64,000 nt of DNA from Lentibacillus sp. JNUCC-1 (GCF_009741735.1 NZ_WHOH01000001.1:1860001-1924000), one strand, 5' to 3'; numbered from the stretch's first letter, positions 21,051-32,850 are shown. Numbers and translations: made by a program. The notes: generated by a model from the letters alone, not told the origin.

Positions 21051-21096
21051 CTGCACAGGCTTTAAAACTTGAGTTTTAAAGCCTGGGTTCAGCCAT
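21051..21096 (+). repeat. Perfect inverted repeat between rpoB and rpoC
   Basis: The 14-base arm CAGGCTTTAAAACT (21058-21071) is repeated exactly as its reverse complement at 21074-21087. The stem is extended by GGCTG (21051-21055) and CAGCC (21092-21096). No T-run follows, so it looks like an RNA processing or stability element rather than a terminator. Confidence 0.8.
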
Positions 21097-21161
21097 GTAG
21101 ATTGACTGTTGGAAACAGAGTTTGAGGCAAATATGGATTCGAATAAAGGGAGGTAGGCTCC

Positions 21162-24100
21162 TTGCTGGATGTAAACAACTTTGAGTATATGAAAATTGGC
21201 TTGGCCTCATCAGAAAAGATTCGTTCATGGTCACATGGCGAGGTTAAGAAGCCGGAAACAATTAACTACCGCACATTGAAGCCTGAAAAAGACGGGTTAT
21301 TCTGTGAGCGGATTTTTGGCCCTACAAAAGACTGGGAATGTCACTGTGGGAAATATAAGCGCGTCAGATATAAGGGCGTTGTTTGTGATCGCTGTGGTGT
21401 AGAAGTCACAAAGGCGAAGGTGCGCCGTGAACGTATGGGTCACATTGAACTGGCTGCACCGGTATCCCACATTTGGTATTTCAAAGGCATTCCAAGCCGG
21501 ATGGGACTTGTACTTGACATGTCTCCGCGTGCTTTGGAAGAAGTCATTTATTTTGCCGCATACATTGTAACGGATCCGGGCGACACGCCGCTCGAGAAGA
21601 AACAGCTGCTCGCTGAAAAGGAATATAGAGCCTATTACGATAAATATGGTAAAACCTTTAAAGCGGAAATGGGTGCTGAAGCCATTCGGAGACTGCTGGA
21701 AGACATTGACCTTGAGAAAGAAGTAGCAACTTTACGAGAAGAACTGAAGACGGCTCAGGGCCAAAGAAGAACACGTGCAATCAGACGTTTGGAAGTTCTT
21801 GAGGCATTCAGAAATTCTGGGAATGAAACGTCCTGGATGGTCCTTGACGTTCTGCCAGTGATTCCGCCTGAGATCAGACCAATGGTTCAGCTTGATGGGG
21901 GCAGATTTGCGACATCTGACTTGAATGATTTATACCGACGGGTTATTAACCGTAACAACCGTCTTAAGCGTCTGCTCGATCTCGGAGCACCAAGCATTAT
22001 TGTTCAAAACGAAAAAAGAATGCTTCAAGAGGCAGTCGACGCTTTGATCGACAATGGCCGACGCGGCCGCCCTGTTACTGGTCCGGGAAACAGACCATTA
22101 AAATCCTTGTCACATATGCTTAAGGGTAAACAAGGACGTTTCCGTCAAAACTTGCTCGGTAAACGTGTGGATTATTCAGGACGTTCCGTTATCGTTGTTG
22201 GTCCAAGTCTGAAGATGTATCAGTGTGGTCTTCCGAAAGAAATGGCACTTGAATTATTCAAACCGTTTATTATGAAAGAGCTTGTGAAAAAAGGTATTGC
22301 CCATAATATTAAATCAGCGAAGCGCAAAATCGAACGCGTTCATCCAGAGGTCTGGGATGTGCTCGAAGAAGTGATTAAAGAGCACCCTGTTCTGTTAAAC
22401 CGTGCACCAACCCTGCACAGACTCGGCATACAGGCGTTTGAACCGACACTTGTTGAAGGTCGTGCAATTCGATTGCACCCGCTTGTTTGTACAGCTTATA
22501 ACGCAGACTTTGATGGGGACCAAATGGCTGTCCACGTACCCCTGTCTGCTGAAGCTCAAGCAGAGGCTAGAATTCTAATGCTCGCAGCTCAGAATATCTT
22601 GAATCCAAAAGATGGAAAACCGGTTGTTACACCGTCACAGGACATGGTTCTCGGTAACTATTACCTGACCATGGAACGTGAAGGGGCGGTCGGTGAAGGG
22701 TATGTATTTAAAGATACCAATGAAGCGCTCATTTCGTATCAAAATGGCTATGTCCATTTGCATACACGCATTGCTGTTCAGGCTTCAAGCTTGAACAACA
22801 AAACCTTTAGCGAGAAGCAAAACAGCCAGTTACTCATTACGACGGTCGGTAAGTTGATTTTCAACGAAATCTTGCCCGACACATTCCCTTATATGAATGA
22901 GCCGTCCAAAACGAATTTGGAAGAGCACACACCAGCTCAATATTTTGTTGACACGAACACTGATATTCAAAAAAATATTCAGGAACGTGAATTGGTGTTG
23001 CCATTTAAAAAAGGCTTTCTCGGAGACATTATCGCCGAAGTCTTTAAACGATTTAAAATCAGCGAAACATCCAAAATGCTTGACCGCATGAAAGACCTTG
23101 GGTTCAAATATTCTACCAAAGCAGGTATGACTGTTGGTGTCTCTGACATTGTGGTCCTTCCGGAAAAAGGTAAGCTTCTCGATGAGTCCCAGGAGAAAGT
23201 TGAAAGGGTACTGAAGCAATTCAGACGTGGCCTGATTACTGATGAAGAACGTTATGATCGTGTTATTGCCATTTGGTCTGAGGCGAAAGATGTTATTCAG
23301 GAAAAACTGATGCAATCACTAGACAAACGCAACCCAATCCTAATGATGCAGGATTCAGGGGCACGTGGTAACGCTTCTAACTTTACTCAGCTCGCAGGTA
23401 TGCGCGGTCTCATGGCTAACCCGGCTGGACGCATTATTGAACTGCCGATCAAATCGAGCTTTAGAGAAGGTCTCACGGTTCTTGAGTACTTTATTTCAAC
23501 TCACGGTGCTCGTAAAGGTCTTGCCGATACAGCCCTTAAGACGGCTGACTCTGGTTACTTGACACGCCGTCTGGTAGATGTGGCTCAGGACGTTATTGTA
23601 AGAGAGACAGATTGCGGCACAGATCGCGGTCTTGACATTACAGCCCTTTCCGACGGTTCCGAGTTGATCGAGCCATTACTCGACAGACTAATCGGAAGAA
23701 CGGCGTTTGAAACTATTGTTCACCCTGATACGAACGAAGTGATTGTCAACTTTGACGAAATTATTACTGAGGATCAAGGTAAACAGATTGTAGAGGCAGG
23801 GATTGAGAAAGTAACCATCCGTTCGGCCTTTACTTGTAATACTAAGCACGGTGTGTGTCAGAAGTGTTACGGCCGCAACCTGGCAACAGGTGATGAAGTT
23901 GAAGTGGGAGAAGCCGTTGGGATCATCGCTGCTCAGTCAATCGGTGAACCAGGTACTCAGCTTACAATGAGAACATTCCACACAGGCGGTGTAGCCGGTG
24001 ACGACATCACACAAGGTCTTCCGCGTATTCAGGAGCTCTTTGAAGCACGGAACCCTAAAGGTGAAGCCGTCATCAGCGAAATCTTCGGTGTGGTGGAAGA

Positions 24101-24785
24101 TATCAAGGAAGTGAAAGATAAGCAGGAAATCGTTATTAAAGGCGATGTGGAAGAACGCTCTTATGCGGTGCCATACAATGCCCGTCTGCGCGTGACAGTC
24201 GGTGATCAGGTGATTGCCGGTCATGAACTGACAGAAGGGTCAGTCAACCCGAAAGACCTGTTGCGTGTGCAAGGCGTAGAAGGCGTTCAGGCTTATCTGC
24301 TGCGTGAAGTTCAGCGTGTTTACCGTATGCAAGGTGTAGAAATCGGCGACAAGCACGTTGAAGTCATGGTACGTCAGATGATGCGTAAGATCCGTGTCGT
24401 TGATGCCGGTGACACAGCTGTCTTGCCAGGTTCGCTTCAGGAGATTCACCAGTTTAAAGAAGCAAACAGAGCTGTTCTGCAAGAAGAGGGTCAGCCTGCA
24501 GTCGGTGAACCAATTCTGCTTGGAATCACTAAAGCGTCACTTGAGACCGATTCATTCTTATCTGCTGCATCCTTCCAGGAAACAACACGTGTCCTGACTG
24601 ATGCTGCCATCAAAGGTAAGACAGACGAATTGTTAGGTCTTAAGGAGAACGTTATTATCGGTAAACTTGTACCTGCGGGAACTGGTATGCAGCGCTACCG
24701 CAAAATCCAGCCAGATGCTGACGTTCCACTGGAACCTGAAGCCGATGAAGAATCCGAAGATATTCAAACAGAAACAATCCAGTAA
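21162..24785 (+). CDS. rpoC: DNA-directed RNA polymerase beta' subunit
   Basis: 1207 residues. The start is TTG at 21162 behind AAAGGGAGG. The N-terminal zinc ribbon ([15 protein letters not shown]), the catalytic Mg motif NADFDGDQ, the bridge and trigger helices and a second zinc site ([13 protein letters not shown]) are all present. The acidic C-terminal tail ends [11 protein letters not shown]. Confidence 0.98.
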   Translation: MLDVNNFEYMKIGLASSEKIRSWSHGEVKKPETINYRTLKPEKDGLFCERIFGPTKDWECHCGKYKRVRYKGVVCDRCGVEVTKAKVRRERMGHIELAAPVSHIWYFKGIPSRMGLVLDMSPRALEEVIYFAAYIVTDPGDTPLEKKQLLAEKEYRAYYDKYGKTFKAEMGAEAIRRLLEDIDLEKEVATLREELKTAQGQRRTRAIRRLEVLEAFRNSGNETSWMVLDVLPVIPPEIRPMVQLDGGRFATSDLNDLYRRVINRNNRLKRLLDLGAPSIIVQNEKRMLQEAVDALIDNGRRGRPVTGPGNRPLKSLSHMLKGKQGRFRQNLLGKRVDYSGRSVIVVGPSLKMYQCGLPKEMALELFKPFIMKELVKKGIAHNIKSAKRKIERVHPEVWDVLEEVIKEHPVLLNRAPTLHRLGIQAFEPTLVEGRAIRLHPLVCTAYNADFDGDQMAVHVPLSAEAQAEARILMLAAQNILNPKDGKPVVTPSQDMVLGNYYLTMEREGAVGEGYVFKDTNEALISYQNGYVHLHTRIAVQASSLNNKTFSEKQNSQLLITTVGKLIFNEILPDTFPYMNEPSKTNLEEHTPAQYFVDTNTDIQKNIQERELVLPFKKGFLGDIIAEVFKRFKISETSKMLDRMKDLGFKYSTKAGMTVGVSDIVVLPEKGKLLDESQEKVERVLKQFRRGLITDEERYDRVIAIWSEAKDVIQEKLMQSLDKRNPILMMQDSGARGNASNFTQLAGMRGLMANPAGRIIELPIKSSFREGLTVLEYFISTHGARKGLADTALKTADSGYLTRRLVDVAQDVIVRETDCGTDRGLDITALSDGSELIEPLLDRLIGRTAFETIVHPDTNEVIVNFDEIITEDQGKQIVEAGIEKVTIRSAFTCNTKHGVCQKCYGRNLATGDEVEVGEAVGIIAAQSIGEPGTQLTMRTFHTGGVAGDDITQGLPRIQELFEARNPKGEAVISEIFGVVEDIKEVKDKQEIVIKGDVEERSYAVPYNARLRVTVGDQVIAGHELTEGSVNPKDLLRVQGVEGVQAYLLREVQRVYRMQGVEIGDKHVEVMVRQMMRKIRVVDAGDTAVLPGSLQEIHQFKEANRAVLQEEGQPAVGEPILLGITKASLETDSFLSAASFQETTRVLTDAAIKGKTDELLGLKENVIIGKLVPAGTGMQRYRKIQPDADVPLEPEADEESEDIQTETIQ

Positions 24786-24819
24786 ACCTTATTTTCCTGC
24801 AAGATTTATGATAGGTGAG

Positions 24820-24843
24820 AAGGGAGCCGGCTATGGCTCCCTC
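24820..24843 (+). other. Hairpin after rpoC
   Basis: GGGAGCC pairs with GGCTCCC around a short loop, just after rpoC. There is no T-run, so terminator activity is doubtful. Confidence 0.45.
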
Positions 24844-24881
24844 CCATCTGTCAATAAAGCAAAAAAAGGGATAAATGACAG

Positions 24882-24910
24882 TTGACATTGAAAAATGATA
24901 ATGATAATAT
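24882..24910 (+). promoter_or_regulatory. SigA-type promoter for rplGB
   Basis: TTGACA at 24882-24887, 17-base spacer, TAATAT at 24905-24910, 44 bases before the start codon. Confidence 0.75.
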
Positions 24911-24953
24911 ATTCAAGGTACTTCCGATAAAAGTTGCTTTGGAGGATATGCAC

Positions 24954-25205
24954 ATGTCTTATGAAAAAGTGACTCAAATGCAATCACGAGTCATTATCGG
25001 AATCAAACAAACACTCAAAGCCATCAAAAAACACGAAGTTTCTGAAGTATATGTGGCCGATGACGCCGAGAAGCATATTGTAAGAAAAGTAGTGACAGTG
25101 GCTGAAGAGTTTGATATACCATGCGAACGTGTCGACTCTATGAAAAAACTCGGCGCTGCGTCTGGTATAGAAGTTGGTGCGGCTGCCGTAGGAATTAAAC
25201 GGTAG
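24954..25205 (+). CDS. rplGB: L7Ae-family ribosomal protein (YbxF), K-turn binding
   Basis: 83 residues, L7Ae/L30e/S12e fold, with the C-terminal signature KKLGAASGIEVGAAAVGI. Members bind kink-turn RNA; the B. subtilis homologue binds K-turns but its ribosomal role is minor. ATG 24954 is chosen because GGAGGA at 24941-24946 gives 7-base spacing. The ATG at 24948 is too close, and the frame also opens at 24882 within the promoter. Confidence 0.93.
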   Translation: MSYEKVTQMQSRVIIGIKQTLKAIKKHEVSEVYVADDAEKHIVRKVVTVAEEFDIPCERVDSMKKLGAASGIEVGAAAVGIKR

Positions 25206-25217
25206 TCATTTGGTGAG

Positions 25218-25243
25218 CCTTGCATGGCGAGGCGTTGTTTTTT
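25218..25243 (+). terminator. Terminator after rplGB, ahead of rpsL
   Basis: CCTTGC (25218-25223) pairs with GCGAGG (25227-25232), followed by CGTTG and a six-T run. It could reduce readthrough from rplGB into the str operon. Confidence 0.65.
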
Positions 25244-25339
25244 GCCAAAAAATGAACCACCTGGCTGTGTGGTATTACAAACATGCCTTGAAAGGTGGCT
25301 TCAAAACCTTAAGTAACACAGGAAAGGAGGAAAATAATC

Positions 25340-25759
25340 ATGCCTACAATTAATCAATTAGTCCGCAAAGGCCGCGTGAACAAACCTAAAAAATATGATT
25401 CTCCTGCTTTGAACAGAGGCTACAACAGCTTCAAGAAAAAGTTCACGGATCAAAACTCTCCACAAAAACGCGGTGTATGTACACGTGTTGGTACTTTGAC
25501 TCCGAAGAAACCGAACTCGGCTCTTCGTAAATATGCACGTGTGCGTCTATCCAATAACATGGAAGTGACAGCATATATTCCGGGAATCGGACACAACCTT
25601 CAGGAACACAGTGTTGTCTTGATCCGCGGTGGTCGTGTTAAAGACTTGCCTGGTGTACGTTATCACATTGTCCGTGGTGCGCTTGATACTGCCGGTGTTG
25701 AAGGCCGTGCACAAGGCCGTTCAAAATACGGTACTAAAAGAGCTAAGAAAAAGAAATAA
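25340..25759 (+). CDS. rpsL: 30S ribosomal protein S12
   Basis: 139 residues. The decoding-site loop [11 protein letters not shown] carries the wild-type lysine of streptomycin-sensitive strains, and the second loop [13 protein letters not shown] is also wild type. First gene of the str operon; AAAGGAGG ribosome site. Confidence 0.98.
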   Translation: MPTINQLVRKGRVNKPKKYDSPALNRGYNSFKKKFTDQNSPQKRGVCTRVGTLTPKKPNSALRKYARVRLSNNMEVTAYIPGIGHNLQEHSVVLIRGGRVKDLPGVRYHIVRGALDTAGVEGRAQGRSKYGTKRAKKKK

Positions 25760-25808
25760 AATGACTTTAAGATGAAGTCGTAACAGATTGAGGAAAGGAG
25801 GGGGACAC

Positions 25809-26279
25809 ATGCCACGTAAAGGACCAGTACCAAAGCGAGATGTATTACCAGATCCCCTGTATGATTCAAAGTTAGTCACCCGTCTGATCAATCAGATCAT
25901 GGTTGATGGACAACGGGGTAAAGCTGAAAAAATCCTATACAAAGCATTTGAACTTGTTGGAGAAAGAAGCGGTCAGAGCCCGATGGAAGTCTTCGAACAA
26001 GCAATGAAAAATGTTATGCCAGTACTTGAAGTACGGGCACGCCGTGTAGGTGGTTCAAACTACCAAGTACCAATGGAAGTACGTCCAGAACGCCGTCAGG
26101 CTCTGGGACTCCGTTACATCGTGAATTATTCACGTCTCCGCGGAGAAAAAACGATGGAAGAACGTTTGGCAAATGAAATTCTTGATGCATCCAACAACAC
26201 AGGTGCAGCAGTCAAGAAGCGCGAAGAACTGCATAAAATGGCAGAAGCCAACAAAGCGTTCGCCCACTATCGCTGGTAA
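25809..26279 (+). CDS. rpsG: 30S ribosomal protein S7
   Basis: 156 residues, exact family length, beginning [15 protein letters not shown]. It binds the 3' major domain of 16S rRNA and organises the 30S head and mRNA exit. ATG 25809 follows GAAAGGAGG. The in-frame ATG 25788 precedes the ribosome site and is rejected. Confidence 0.98.
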   Translation: MPRKGPVPKRDVLPDPLYDSKLVTRLINQIMVDGQRGKAEKILYKAFELVGERSGQSPMEVFEQAMKNVMPVLEVRARRVGGSNYQVPMEVRPERRQALGLRYIVNYSRLRGEKTMEERLANEILDASNNTGAAVKKREELHKMAEANKAFAHYRW

Positions 26280-26315
26280 TTCACTAAAACTTTATAACAG
26301 AAAGGAGAAGAATAC

Positions 26316-28394
26316 ATGGCTAGAGAGTTCTCCTTGGAAAAGACACGTAACATCGGAATCATGGCGCACATTGATGCTGGTAAGACGACAACAACCGAGC
26401 GTATTCTTTTCTATACAGGACGTATTCATAAAATAGGCGAAACCCATGAGGGCGCCTCTCAGATGGACTGGATGGAACAGGAGCAAGAGCGTGGTATCAC
26501 AATCACTTCTGCTGCGACAACCGCCCAGTGGAAAAACCATCGAATTAATATCATCGATACCCCGGGCCACGTGGACTTCACAGTAGAAGTTGAGCGTTCG
26601 TTAAGAGTTCTTGACGGAGCTGTAACTGTACTGGATGCCCAATCCGGTGTTGAACCACAAACGGAAACTGTATGGCGTCAAGCGACAACATACGGCGTGC
26701 CGCGCGTGGTGTTCATTAATAAAATGGACAAAGTCGGCGCTGACTTCCTTTATGCTACAAGCACTTTGAAAGATAGACTTGGTGCCAATGCCCATCCGGT
26801 GCAAATGCCAATTGGTGCAGAAGATCAATTTGATGGTATCATCGACTTGATCAACATGGAAGCACACTTCTATCTTGATGACTTGGGTACTAAAGATGAA
26901 TCGCGTGAGATTCCTGAAGAATACAGGGAAGAAGCAGAACGCCTGCGTGCTGAGCTCGTTGAAGCTGTATCAGAACTTGACGAAGATCTGATGATGAAAT
27001 TCCTCGAAGGAGAAGAAATCTCCAACGATGAATTGAAAAAAGTAATTCGACAAGCAACGCTGGATGTTGAGTTCTATCCTGTTTTCTGCGGATCAGCATT
27101 CAAAAACAAAGGGGTTCAATTGATCCTTGACGGTGTCATCGACTATCTGCCTGCACCAACAGACGTAGCAGATATCGAAGGCATCCTGCCAAACTCTGAA
27201 GAAAAGGTGACACGTCCTTCCACAGATGACGCACCATTTTCAGCTTTGGCGTTTAAGGTTATGACAGACCCTTATGTTGGTAAGCTGACCTTCTTCCGTG
27301 TGTATTCCGGTGTACTTAAATCCGGTTCATACGTTCAGAATACAGCCAAAGACAAGCGTGAGCGCGTCGGCCGTATCCTGCAAATGCACGCAAACTCCCG
27401 TGAAGAGGTTTCTGAAATCCACTCCGGTGAAATTGCTGCAGCTGTTGGCTTGAAAGACACTGCAACAGGGGATACACTTTGTGATGAAAAGGATCAAGTT
27501 ATCCTTGAGTCTATGGAATTCCCTGACCCGGTTATCTCAGTCGCAATTGAACCAAAAACAAAAGCAGACCAAGATAAAATGGGTATCGCACTTGGCAAGC
27601 TTGCTGAGGAAGATCCAACATTCAAAACTGAAACAAACACCGAAACAGGCCAAACGATCATTTCCGGTATGGGTGAACTTCACCTGGACGTTATCGTTGA
27701 CCGCCTGAAACGTGAATTCAAAGTTGAAGCAAACGTTGGTGCGCCACAGGTTGCGTATCGCGAGACTTTCCGCGGTTCTGCCGAAGTGGAAGGCAAGTTC
27801 ATCCGTCAGTCTGGTGGACGTGGACAATACGGCCACGTTTGGGTCAAATTTGAACCAAACGAAGAAGGTGCCGGCTTTGAATTTGAAAACAAGATTGTTG
27901 GTGGTGTCGTTCCTCGTGAATACATCCCATCAGTTGAATCAGGTATCGAAGAGGCAACAGAAAGCGGTGTTCTTGCAGGATATCCGTTGATTGATATCAA
28001 AGCAACACTTTATGACGGCAGCTATCACGATGTCGACTCAAACGAGATGGCATTCAAAATTGCCGGTTCAATGGCGCTTCGTGCTGCCAAAGAGAAGTGT
28101 AAACCAGTTCTTCTTGAACCAATGATGAAAGTTGAAATTGTTGTTCCAGAAGAATACATGGGCGATATCATCGGTGATGTAACATCCCGTCGCGGACGCA
28201 TGGAAGGCATGGAGTCTCGCGGACCTGCTCAAGTTGTCAATTGCTTTGTTCCACTTGCTGAAATGTTTGGCTATGCTACAGCACTTCGCTCAAACACACA
28301 AGGACGCGGAACCTATACAATGCACTTTGATCACTATGAAGAAGTGCCAAAGAGCATTTCAGAAGAAATTATTCAGAAAAACGCCGGTCAATAA
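26316..28394 (+). CDS. fusA: Elongation factor G
   Basis: 692 residues. GTPase motifs [14 protein letters not shown] (P-loop), DTPGHVDF (G3) and NKMDK (G4), followed by domains II-V. It drives translocation and, with RRF, ribosome recycling. It lies 36 bases after rpsG in the str operon behind AGAAAGGAG. Confidence 0.98.
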   Translation: MAREFSLEKTRNIGIMAHIDAGKTTTTERILFYTGRIHKIGETHEGASQMDWMEQEQERGITITSAATTAQWKNHRINIIDTPGHVDFTVEVERSLRVLDGAVTVLDAQSGVEPQTETVWRQATTYGVPRVVFINKMDKVGADFLYATSTLKDRLGANAHPVQMPIGAEDQFDGIIDLINMEAHFYLDDLGTKDESREIPEEYREEAERLRAELVEAVSELDEDLMMKFLEGEEISNDELKKVIRQATLDVEFYPVFCGSAFKNKGVQLILDGVIDYLPAPTDVADIEGILPNSEEKVTRPSTDDAPFSALAFKVMTDPYVGKLTFFRVYSGVLKSGSYVQNTAKDKRERVGRILQMHANSREEVSEIHSGEIAAAVGLKDTATGDTLCDEKDQVILESMEFPDPVISVAIEPKTKADQDKMGIALGKLAEEDPTFKTETNTETGQTIISGMGELHLDVIVDRLKREFKVEANVGAPQVAYRETFRGSAEVEGKFIRQSGGRGQYGHVWVKFEPNEEGAGFEFENKIVGGVVPREYIPSVESGIEEATESGVLAGYPLIDIKATLYDGSYHDVDSNEMAFKIAGSMALRAAKEKCKPVLLEPMMKVEIVVPEEYMGDIIGDVTSRRGRMEGMESRGPAQVVNCFVPLAEMFGYATALRSNTQGRGTYTMHFDHYEEVPKSISEEIIQKNAGQ

Positions 28395-28423
28395 TTGATT
28401 TTTTCGGCATTCTGAAGTATAAC
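28395..28423 (+). promoter_or_regulatory. Candidate promoter for tuf
   Basis: TTGATT at 28395-28400, 17-base spacer, TATAAC at 28418-28423, in the 115-base gap between fusA and tuf. It would supply extra tuf transcript. Confidence 0.5.
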
Positions 28424-28509
28424 ATTGAGTAAAGGCTAACAAATAAGTGTTTTATCATTATTTTTAGCTAAACAAAAATAATACACCTTACCTAAGGAGG
28501 AACATCTAA

Positions 28510-29700
28510 ATGGCTAAAGAAAAATTTGATCGTTCGAAATCCCATGTGAACATCGGTACTATTGGACACGTTGACCATGGTAAAACTACGTTGACTGCTG
28601 CTATTACAACAGTTATGCACAAGAGAAATGGTTCTGGTTCAGCAATGGGATATGACCTGATTGACAGTGCTCCAGAAGAGAAAGAACGTGGTATCACAAT
28701 CGCAACTTCTCACGTAGAGTACGAAACAGAAACACGTCACTATGCACACGTTGACTGCCCAGGACACGCTGACTATGTTAAAAACATGATCACTGGTGCT
28801 GCTCAGATGGACGGAGCTATCCTTGTTGTATCTTCAGCAGACGGCCCAATGCCACAAACTCGTGAGCACATCCTGCTTTCACGTAACGTTGGTGTACCTG
28901 CGATTGTTGTTTTCCTTAACAAAACTGACATGGTAGACGACGAAGAATTGCTTGAACTCGTTGAAATGGAAGTTCGTGATCTGTTGACAGAATACGAATT
29001 CCCTGGTGACGATGTACCAGTTATCAAAGGTTCTGCACTGAAAGCTCTTGAAGGCGACGCAGACTATGAAGAGAAAATCGTTGAATTGATGGCTGCAGTA
29101 GACGAGTACATCCCTACTCCAGAGCGCGACACTGATAAGCCGTTCATGATGCCTGTTGAGGACGTATTCTCAATTACTGGACGCGGAACTGTTGCTACAG
29201 GCCGTGTTGAGCGTGGACAAGTTAAGGTCGGCGACGAAGTAGAAGTTATCGGTCTTGCTGAAGATCCATCTAAAACAACTGTTACAGGTGTTGAGATGTT
29301 CCGTAAGCTTCTTGACTATGCAGAAGCAGGCGACAACATTGGTGCACTCCTTCGTGGTGTAAACCGTGAAGATATCAACCGTGGACAGGTATTGGCCAAG
29401 CCTGGCTCAATCACACCACATACAAACTTCAAAGCTGAAGTTTATGTTCTTTCAAAAGAAGAAGGTGGACGTCATACACCATTCTTCGCTAACTACCGCC
29501 CACAGTTCTACTTCCGTACTACGGACGTAACTGGTGTTATTCAATTGCCAGAAGGCGTTGAAATGGTAATGCCTGGCGATAACATTGAAATGGACGTTGA
29601 GCTCATTTCACCAATCGCTATCGAAGACGGTACACGCTTCTCAATCCGTGAAGGCGGACGTACAGTTGGATCAGGCGTTGTTTCTTCAATCCAGAAATAA
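28510..29700 (+). CDS. tuf: Elongation factor Tu
   Basis: 396 residues. P-loop [10 protein letters not shown]3 DCPGHADY, G4 NKTD. It delivers aminoacyl-tRNA to the ribosome. The switch I segment ([20 protein letters not shown]) differs from the common bacillar sequence but keeps RGITI. The very strong ribosome site TAAGGAGG and a strong terminator at 29730 fit its abundance. Confidence 0.98.
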   Translation: MAKEKFDRSKSHVNIGTIGHVDHGKTTLTAAITTVMHKRNGSGSAMGYDLIDSAPEEKERGITIATSHVEYETETRHYAHVDCPGHADYVKNMITGAAQMDGAILVVSSADGPMPQTREHILLSRNVGVPAIVVFLNKTDMVDDEELLELVEMEVRDLLTEYEFPGDDVPVIKGSALKALEGDADYEEKIVELMAAVDEYIPTPERDTDKPFMMPVEDVFSITGRGTVATGRVERGQVKVGDEVEVIGLAEDPSKTTVTGVEMFRKLLDYAEAGDNIGALLRGVNREDINRGQVLAKPGSITPHTNFKAEVYVLSKEEGGRHTPFFANYRPQFYFRTTDVTGVIQLPEGVEMVMPGDNIEMDVELISPIAIEDGTRFSIREGGRTVGSGVVSSIQK

Positions 29701-29729
29701 GCAGCCAATCAAATAATAAATCAAACACA

Positions 29730-29765
29730 AAACAGGCAGCGGGTGCACACGCTGCCTGTTTTTCT
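29730..29765 (+). terminator. Terminator of the str operon
   Basis: AAACAGGCAGCG (29730-29741) pairs perfectly with CGCTGCCTGTTT (29750-29761), followed by more Ts. Confidence 0.92.
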
Positions 29766-29868
29766 ATGCCTACAGTTCGCCATTATTCCAAAAAGAGTAT
29801 CAAACCGCTTTATATCGCACTTTGCGTAAACTGCGACGTAGGGGCATATGCTGCGACTGCCTCGCCCC

Positions 29869-29995
29869 CACCGATCTCCGGGAAAACACTGCGCTTTCCA
29901 TGGGCGCTGATGAGCCTCCTCGGTCTGACGACCTCCGGGGTCTCATCTAGGCTTTTGCTCCCATAGGAGTCTCCGTGTTTTCCCGGAGATCGGTG
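29869..29995. repeat. REP-like interspersed element with 21-bp perfect terminal inverted repeats
   Basis: The 21 bases at 29869-29889 (core GATCTCCGGGAAAACAC) are the exact reverse complement of 29975-29995, enclosing about 85 bases. On the minus strand the inside reads GACTCCTATGGGAGC... then GATGAGACCCCGGAGG, a pattern I recall from interspersed non-coding repeats of halophilic Bacillaceae. No protein is encoded. It could be a short non-autonomous element or a structured RNA repeat. Confidence 0.75.
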
Positions 29996-30154
29996 TAAGT
30001 GTGTATTATACTTTTTTAACTGAGCACGTAACTTGGTGTTATGATGATTCAATAAAAATAAATTGCACACAAAGCTAAGGGTTACTGAAGCTAAGCGAGA
30101 GAATGTAAATGATTCAATTTAGTACAGAACCGTCCAAGCTTCCGAATAAGATGA

Positions 30155-30461
30155 GGGTGATTGGAGCGAAGGACAGTCGACTGCGGGAATAGCATGAGTC
30201 CGAAGACCCCGCAGTGAGGGGTACATTAGGGAGGGTCGACTAAGAGCGTCCTTTGCGGACAACGTCGACATACCCCTTGCCGGGGCAAGGAGACGTCAGG
30301 GGATGTTCGATTAAAACCGGCGCGTCCTGCGCCAAAATCGAACGACCTGCGTCCTGCAGGCCCCTTGGCAAAGAAGACACTGTGAAAGTGGTTTTCTTGA
30401 ACAGATGTCACACTTGAGCTGTGATGAAGTTAAAGCGAACTGTCCGTAGCGGAAATCACCC
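30155..30461. repeat. Second structured REP-like element (about 307 bases)
   Basis: The outer arms GGGTGATT (30155-30162) and AATCACCC (30454-30461), then GGACAG (30171-30176) and CTGTCC (30440-30445), enclose many local hairpins. These are CTGCGGG/CCCGCAG, GGGGTA/TACCCC, GTCC/GGAC, CCTTGCC/GGCAAGG, TTCGATT/AATCGAA with GGCGC/GCGCC inside, and CCTGC/GCAGG. The GGGAATAGC...GAAGACCCCGCAGTGAGG layout matches the first element's inner pattern on its minus strand. No coding sequence is seen. Confidence 0.7.
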
Positions 30462-30624
30462 CACTCTTATTACGCACGTTGATTTGCCTTTTAACTTAAC
30501 AGCCAGAATATGTTTTCACTATGTCGCAGTTTGTGTCGAATAGTAAGTGGAAAAGTAATTTTTCGGGTTACTGTTGATTTTTGAGGTTATGTGTAAGTTT
30601 TTTTGTGAAAAATGCTTGTCAGGC

Positions 30625-30653
30625 TTGCATTTGGTCGTTATAGGCCGTATAAT
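30625..30653 (+). promoter_or_regulatory. S10 operon promoter P1
   Basis: TTGCAT at 30625-30630, 17-base spacer, TATAAT at 30648-30653. Confidence 0.7.
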
Positions 30654-30692
30654 ATAAAAATGTGCGATCGGGCAAATTTCTTCGGAAAAAGG

Positions 30693-30721
30693 TTGCACTG
30701 ACCACGTTTATTCTATATAAT
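30693..30721 (+). promoter_or_regulatory. S10 operon promoter P2
   Basis: TTGCAC at 30693-30698, 17-base spacer, TATAAT at 30716-30721. It lies in tandem with P1 and leaves a leader of about 180 bases before rpsJ, which contains a CAACA...TGTTG pairing (about 30766-30817). Confidence 0.72.
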
Positions 30722-30884
30722 GTGAATGTTGGTCATAAAAAAGTCCGTTTGGAACGGGGGATTGACAACAGCCTACCCGTTACGAGCGGCGTTTTAATGC
30801 TATGAAGTGGAAGGTTGTTGGAACACCCGGCCCCTTTGCCATGGCGGGCGACCAAGAAATTTTCACGGAGCAAGTCTATTATAA

Positions 30885-31217
<333 letters not shown>

Positions 31218-31249
31218 TAACTGCGGTTTATTTATAGGAGGTGTAACGG

Positions 31250-31882
31250 ATGACGAAAGGAATCTTAGGTAAAAAAATCGGCATGACGCAGCTTTTTTCG
31301 GAAGAGGGCGAATTGGTCCCAGTAACAGTTGTGCAGGCTGATGCTAACGTAGTCCTGCAAAAGCGGACACTCGAAAACGACGGTTATGAAGCTTTGCAAA
31401 TCGGTTTTGCCGATAAAAAAGCAGGACGCGTCAACAAAGCTGAAAAAGGTCATGCTGAAAAAGCAAACGCGACCCCTAAGCGCTACGTTCGTGAAATCCG
31501 TCATGCGGATCTTGACGCATATGAAGTCGGTCAAGAGATCAGCGTAGATGTTTTTGAAGCAGGCGATAAAATTGATGTGACTGGAACTTCCAAAGGGAAA
31601 GGTTTCCAAGGTTCAATCAAACGCCATAATCAGGCTCGCGGACCAATGACACACGGTTCACATTACCACAGAGGCCCAGGTTCACTCGGTGCGGTTGACC
31701 CAATGCGGGTATTCAAAGGCCGTCCATTGCCAGGACAGATGGGTGGCGACCAGGTTACAATTCAAAACCTTGAAATTGTGAAAGTCGACACTGAACGCAA
31801 CTTGCTTTTGATTAAAGGCAATGTTCCTGGTGCGAAAAAATCTTTTGTTAAAATCACAAGTTCTATTAAGGACGTTAAATAA
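31250..31882 (+). CDS. rplC: 50S ribosomal protein L3
   Basis: 210 residues ([20 protein letters not shown]). The central [10 protein letters not shown] and [13 protein letters not shown] loops reach the peptidyl-transferase centre. In bacilli L3 also stimulates Mini-RNase III, encoded at 10210 in this window. It lies 32 bases after rpsJ. Confidence 0.98.
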   Translation: MTKGILGKKIGMTQLFSEEGELVPVTVVQADANVVLQKRTLENDGYEALQIGFADKKAGRVNKAEKGHAEKANATPKRYVREIRHADLDAYEVGQEISVDVFEAGDKIDVTGTSKGKGFQGSIKRHNQARGPMTHGSHYHRGPGSLGAVDPMRVFKGRPLPGQMGGDQVTIQNLEIVKVDTERNLLLIKGNVPGAKKSFVKITSSIKDVK

Positions 31883-31908
31883 TTACAGATACGAAGGGAG
31901 GATATGTC

Positions 31909-32532
31909 ATGCCTAAAGTAGCATTGTTCAAACAAGACGGTTCACAGTCCGGAGACCTGGAATTGAATGATTCCGTATTCGGTATTGAGCCAAACAACCA
32001 CGTGCTCCACGAAGCAGTCGTATTGCAGCGTGCATCATTACGTCAAGGCACACACGCTGTTAAAAACCGTTCAGAAGTAAGCGGCGGCGGACGCAAACCG
32101 TGGCGCCAAAAAGGAACAGGACGTGCGCGTCAAGGTTCCATTCGCTCACCACAGTGGGTAGGCGGTGGCGTTGTTTTCGGTCCAACACCACGCAGCTACA
32201 GTCAAAAAATGCCGAAAAAAGTACGCAGACTCGCACTTAAGTCAGCATTGTCAACAAAAGTAAAAGAAAGCAATCTTGTCGTTCTTGACAGCATTTCATT
32301 TGAAGCACCTAAAACAAAAGACATGGTCAGCATGCTAAATGCACTAAATGTTGATAAGAAAGCTCTTATCGTAACAGCTGACAACGAGGAGTTTGTTGCA
32401 CGTTCAGCAAACAACTTGCAGCATGTTCATGTTATTACGGTGAACCAACTGAATGTACTTGACTTGCTGATGCATGACAAGCTGATTCTGACTAAAGAAG
32501 CAGCTGAAAAAGCAGGGGAGGTGCTTGGATAA
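31909..32532 (+). CDS. rplD: 50S ribosomal protein L4
   Basis: 207 residues. The extended loop [20 protein letters not shown] lines the exit tunnel, and no macrolide-resistance changes are obvious there. Its stop codon overlaps the rplW start (TAATG). Confidence 0.98.
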   Translation: MPKVALFKQDGSQSGDLELNDSVFGIEPNNHVLHEAVVLQRASLRQGTHAVKNRSEVSGGGRKPWRQKGTGRARQGSIRSPQWVGGGVVFGPTPRSYSQKMPKKVRRLALKSALSTKVKESNLVVLDSISFEAPKTKDMVSMLNALNVDKKALIVTADNEEFVARSANNLQHVHVITVNQLNVLDLLMHDKLILTKEAAEKAGEVLG

Positions 32533-32822
32533 TGAAAAAAGATCCACGCGATGTTGTAAAACGCCCTGTCATTACAGAACACTCTGCTGATTTAATGGCA
32601 GATAAGAAGTACACATTCGAAGTTGACCCAAAAGCGAATAAAACAGAGATCAAACATGCTGTTGAGCTTGTTTTCAATGTTAAAGTTATTAAGGTCAACA
32701 CAATGAATCTTAAAGGCAAATTCAAGCGGATGGGTCGTTATGGCGGCTACCGTTCAGATCGTAAAAAAGCAGTCGTGCAGCTTTCCGAGGACTCTAAAGA
32801 TCTCGACTTCTTTGAAAGCTAA
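32532..32822 (+). CDS. rplW: 50S ribosomal protein L23
   Basis: 96 residues ([20 protein letters not shown]). It forms the docking site for trigger factor and SRP at the exit tunnel. The start overlaps the rplD stop by one base, indicating translational coupling. Confidence 0.98.
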   Translation: MKKDPRDVVKRPVITEHSADLMADKKYTFEVDPKANKTEIKHAVELVFNVKVIKVNTMNLKGKFKRMGRYGGYRSDRKKAVVQLSEDSKDLDFFES

Positions 32823-32850
32823 AATCACATAAGCGAGGAGGGAAAACACG

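Noticed and set aside
24896..24914. Fur-box-like repeat GATAATGATAAT upstream of rplGB
   Set aside because: Only one half matches the 7-1-7 Fur consensus, and the sequence is explained by the -10 region of the promoter.
30226..30411. Small minus-strand frame inside the second repeat
   Set aside because: The sequence is a set of inverted repeats; the frame has no ribosome site and no family.
30762..30767. TTGACA in the S10 leader as a third promoter
   Set aside because: No acceptable -10 lies 16-18 bases downstream.
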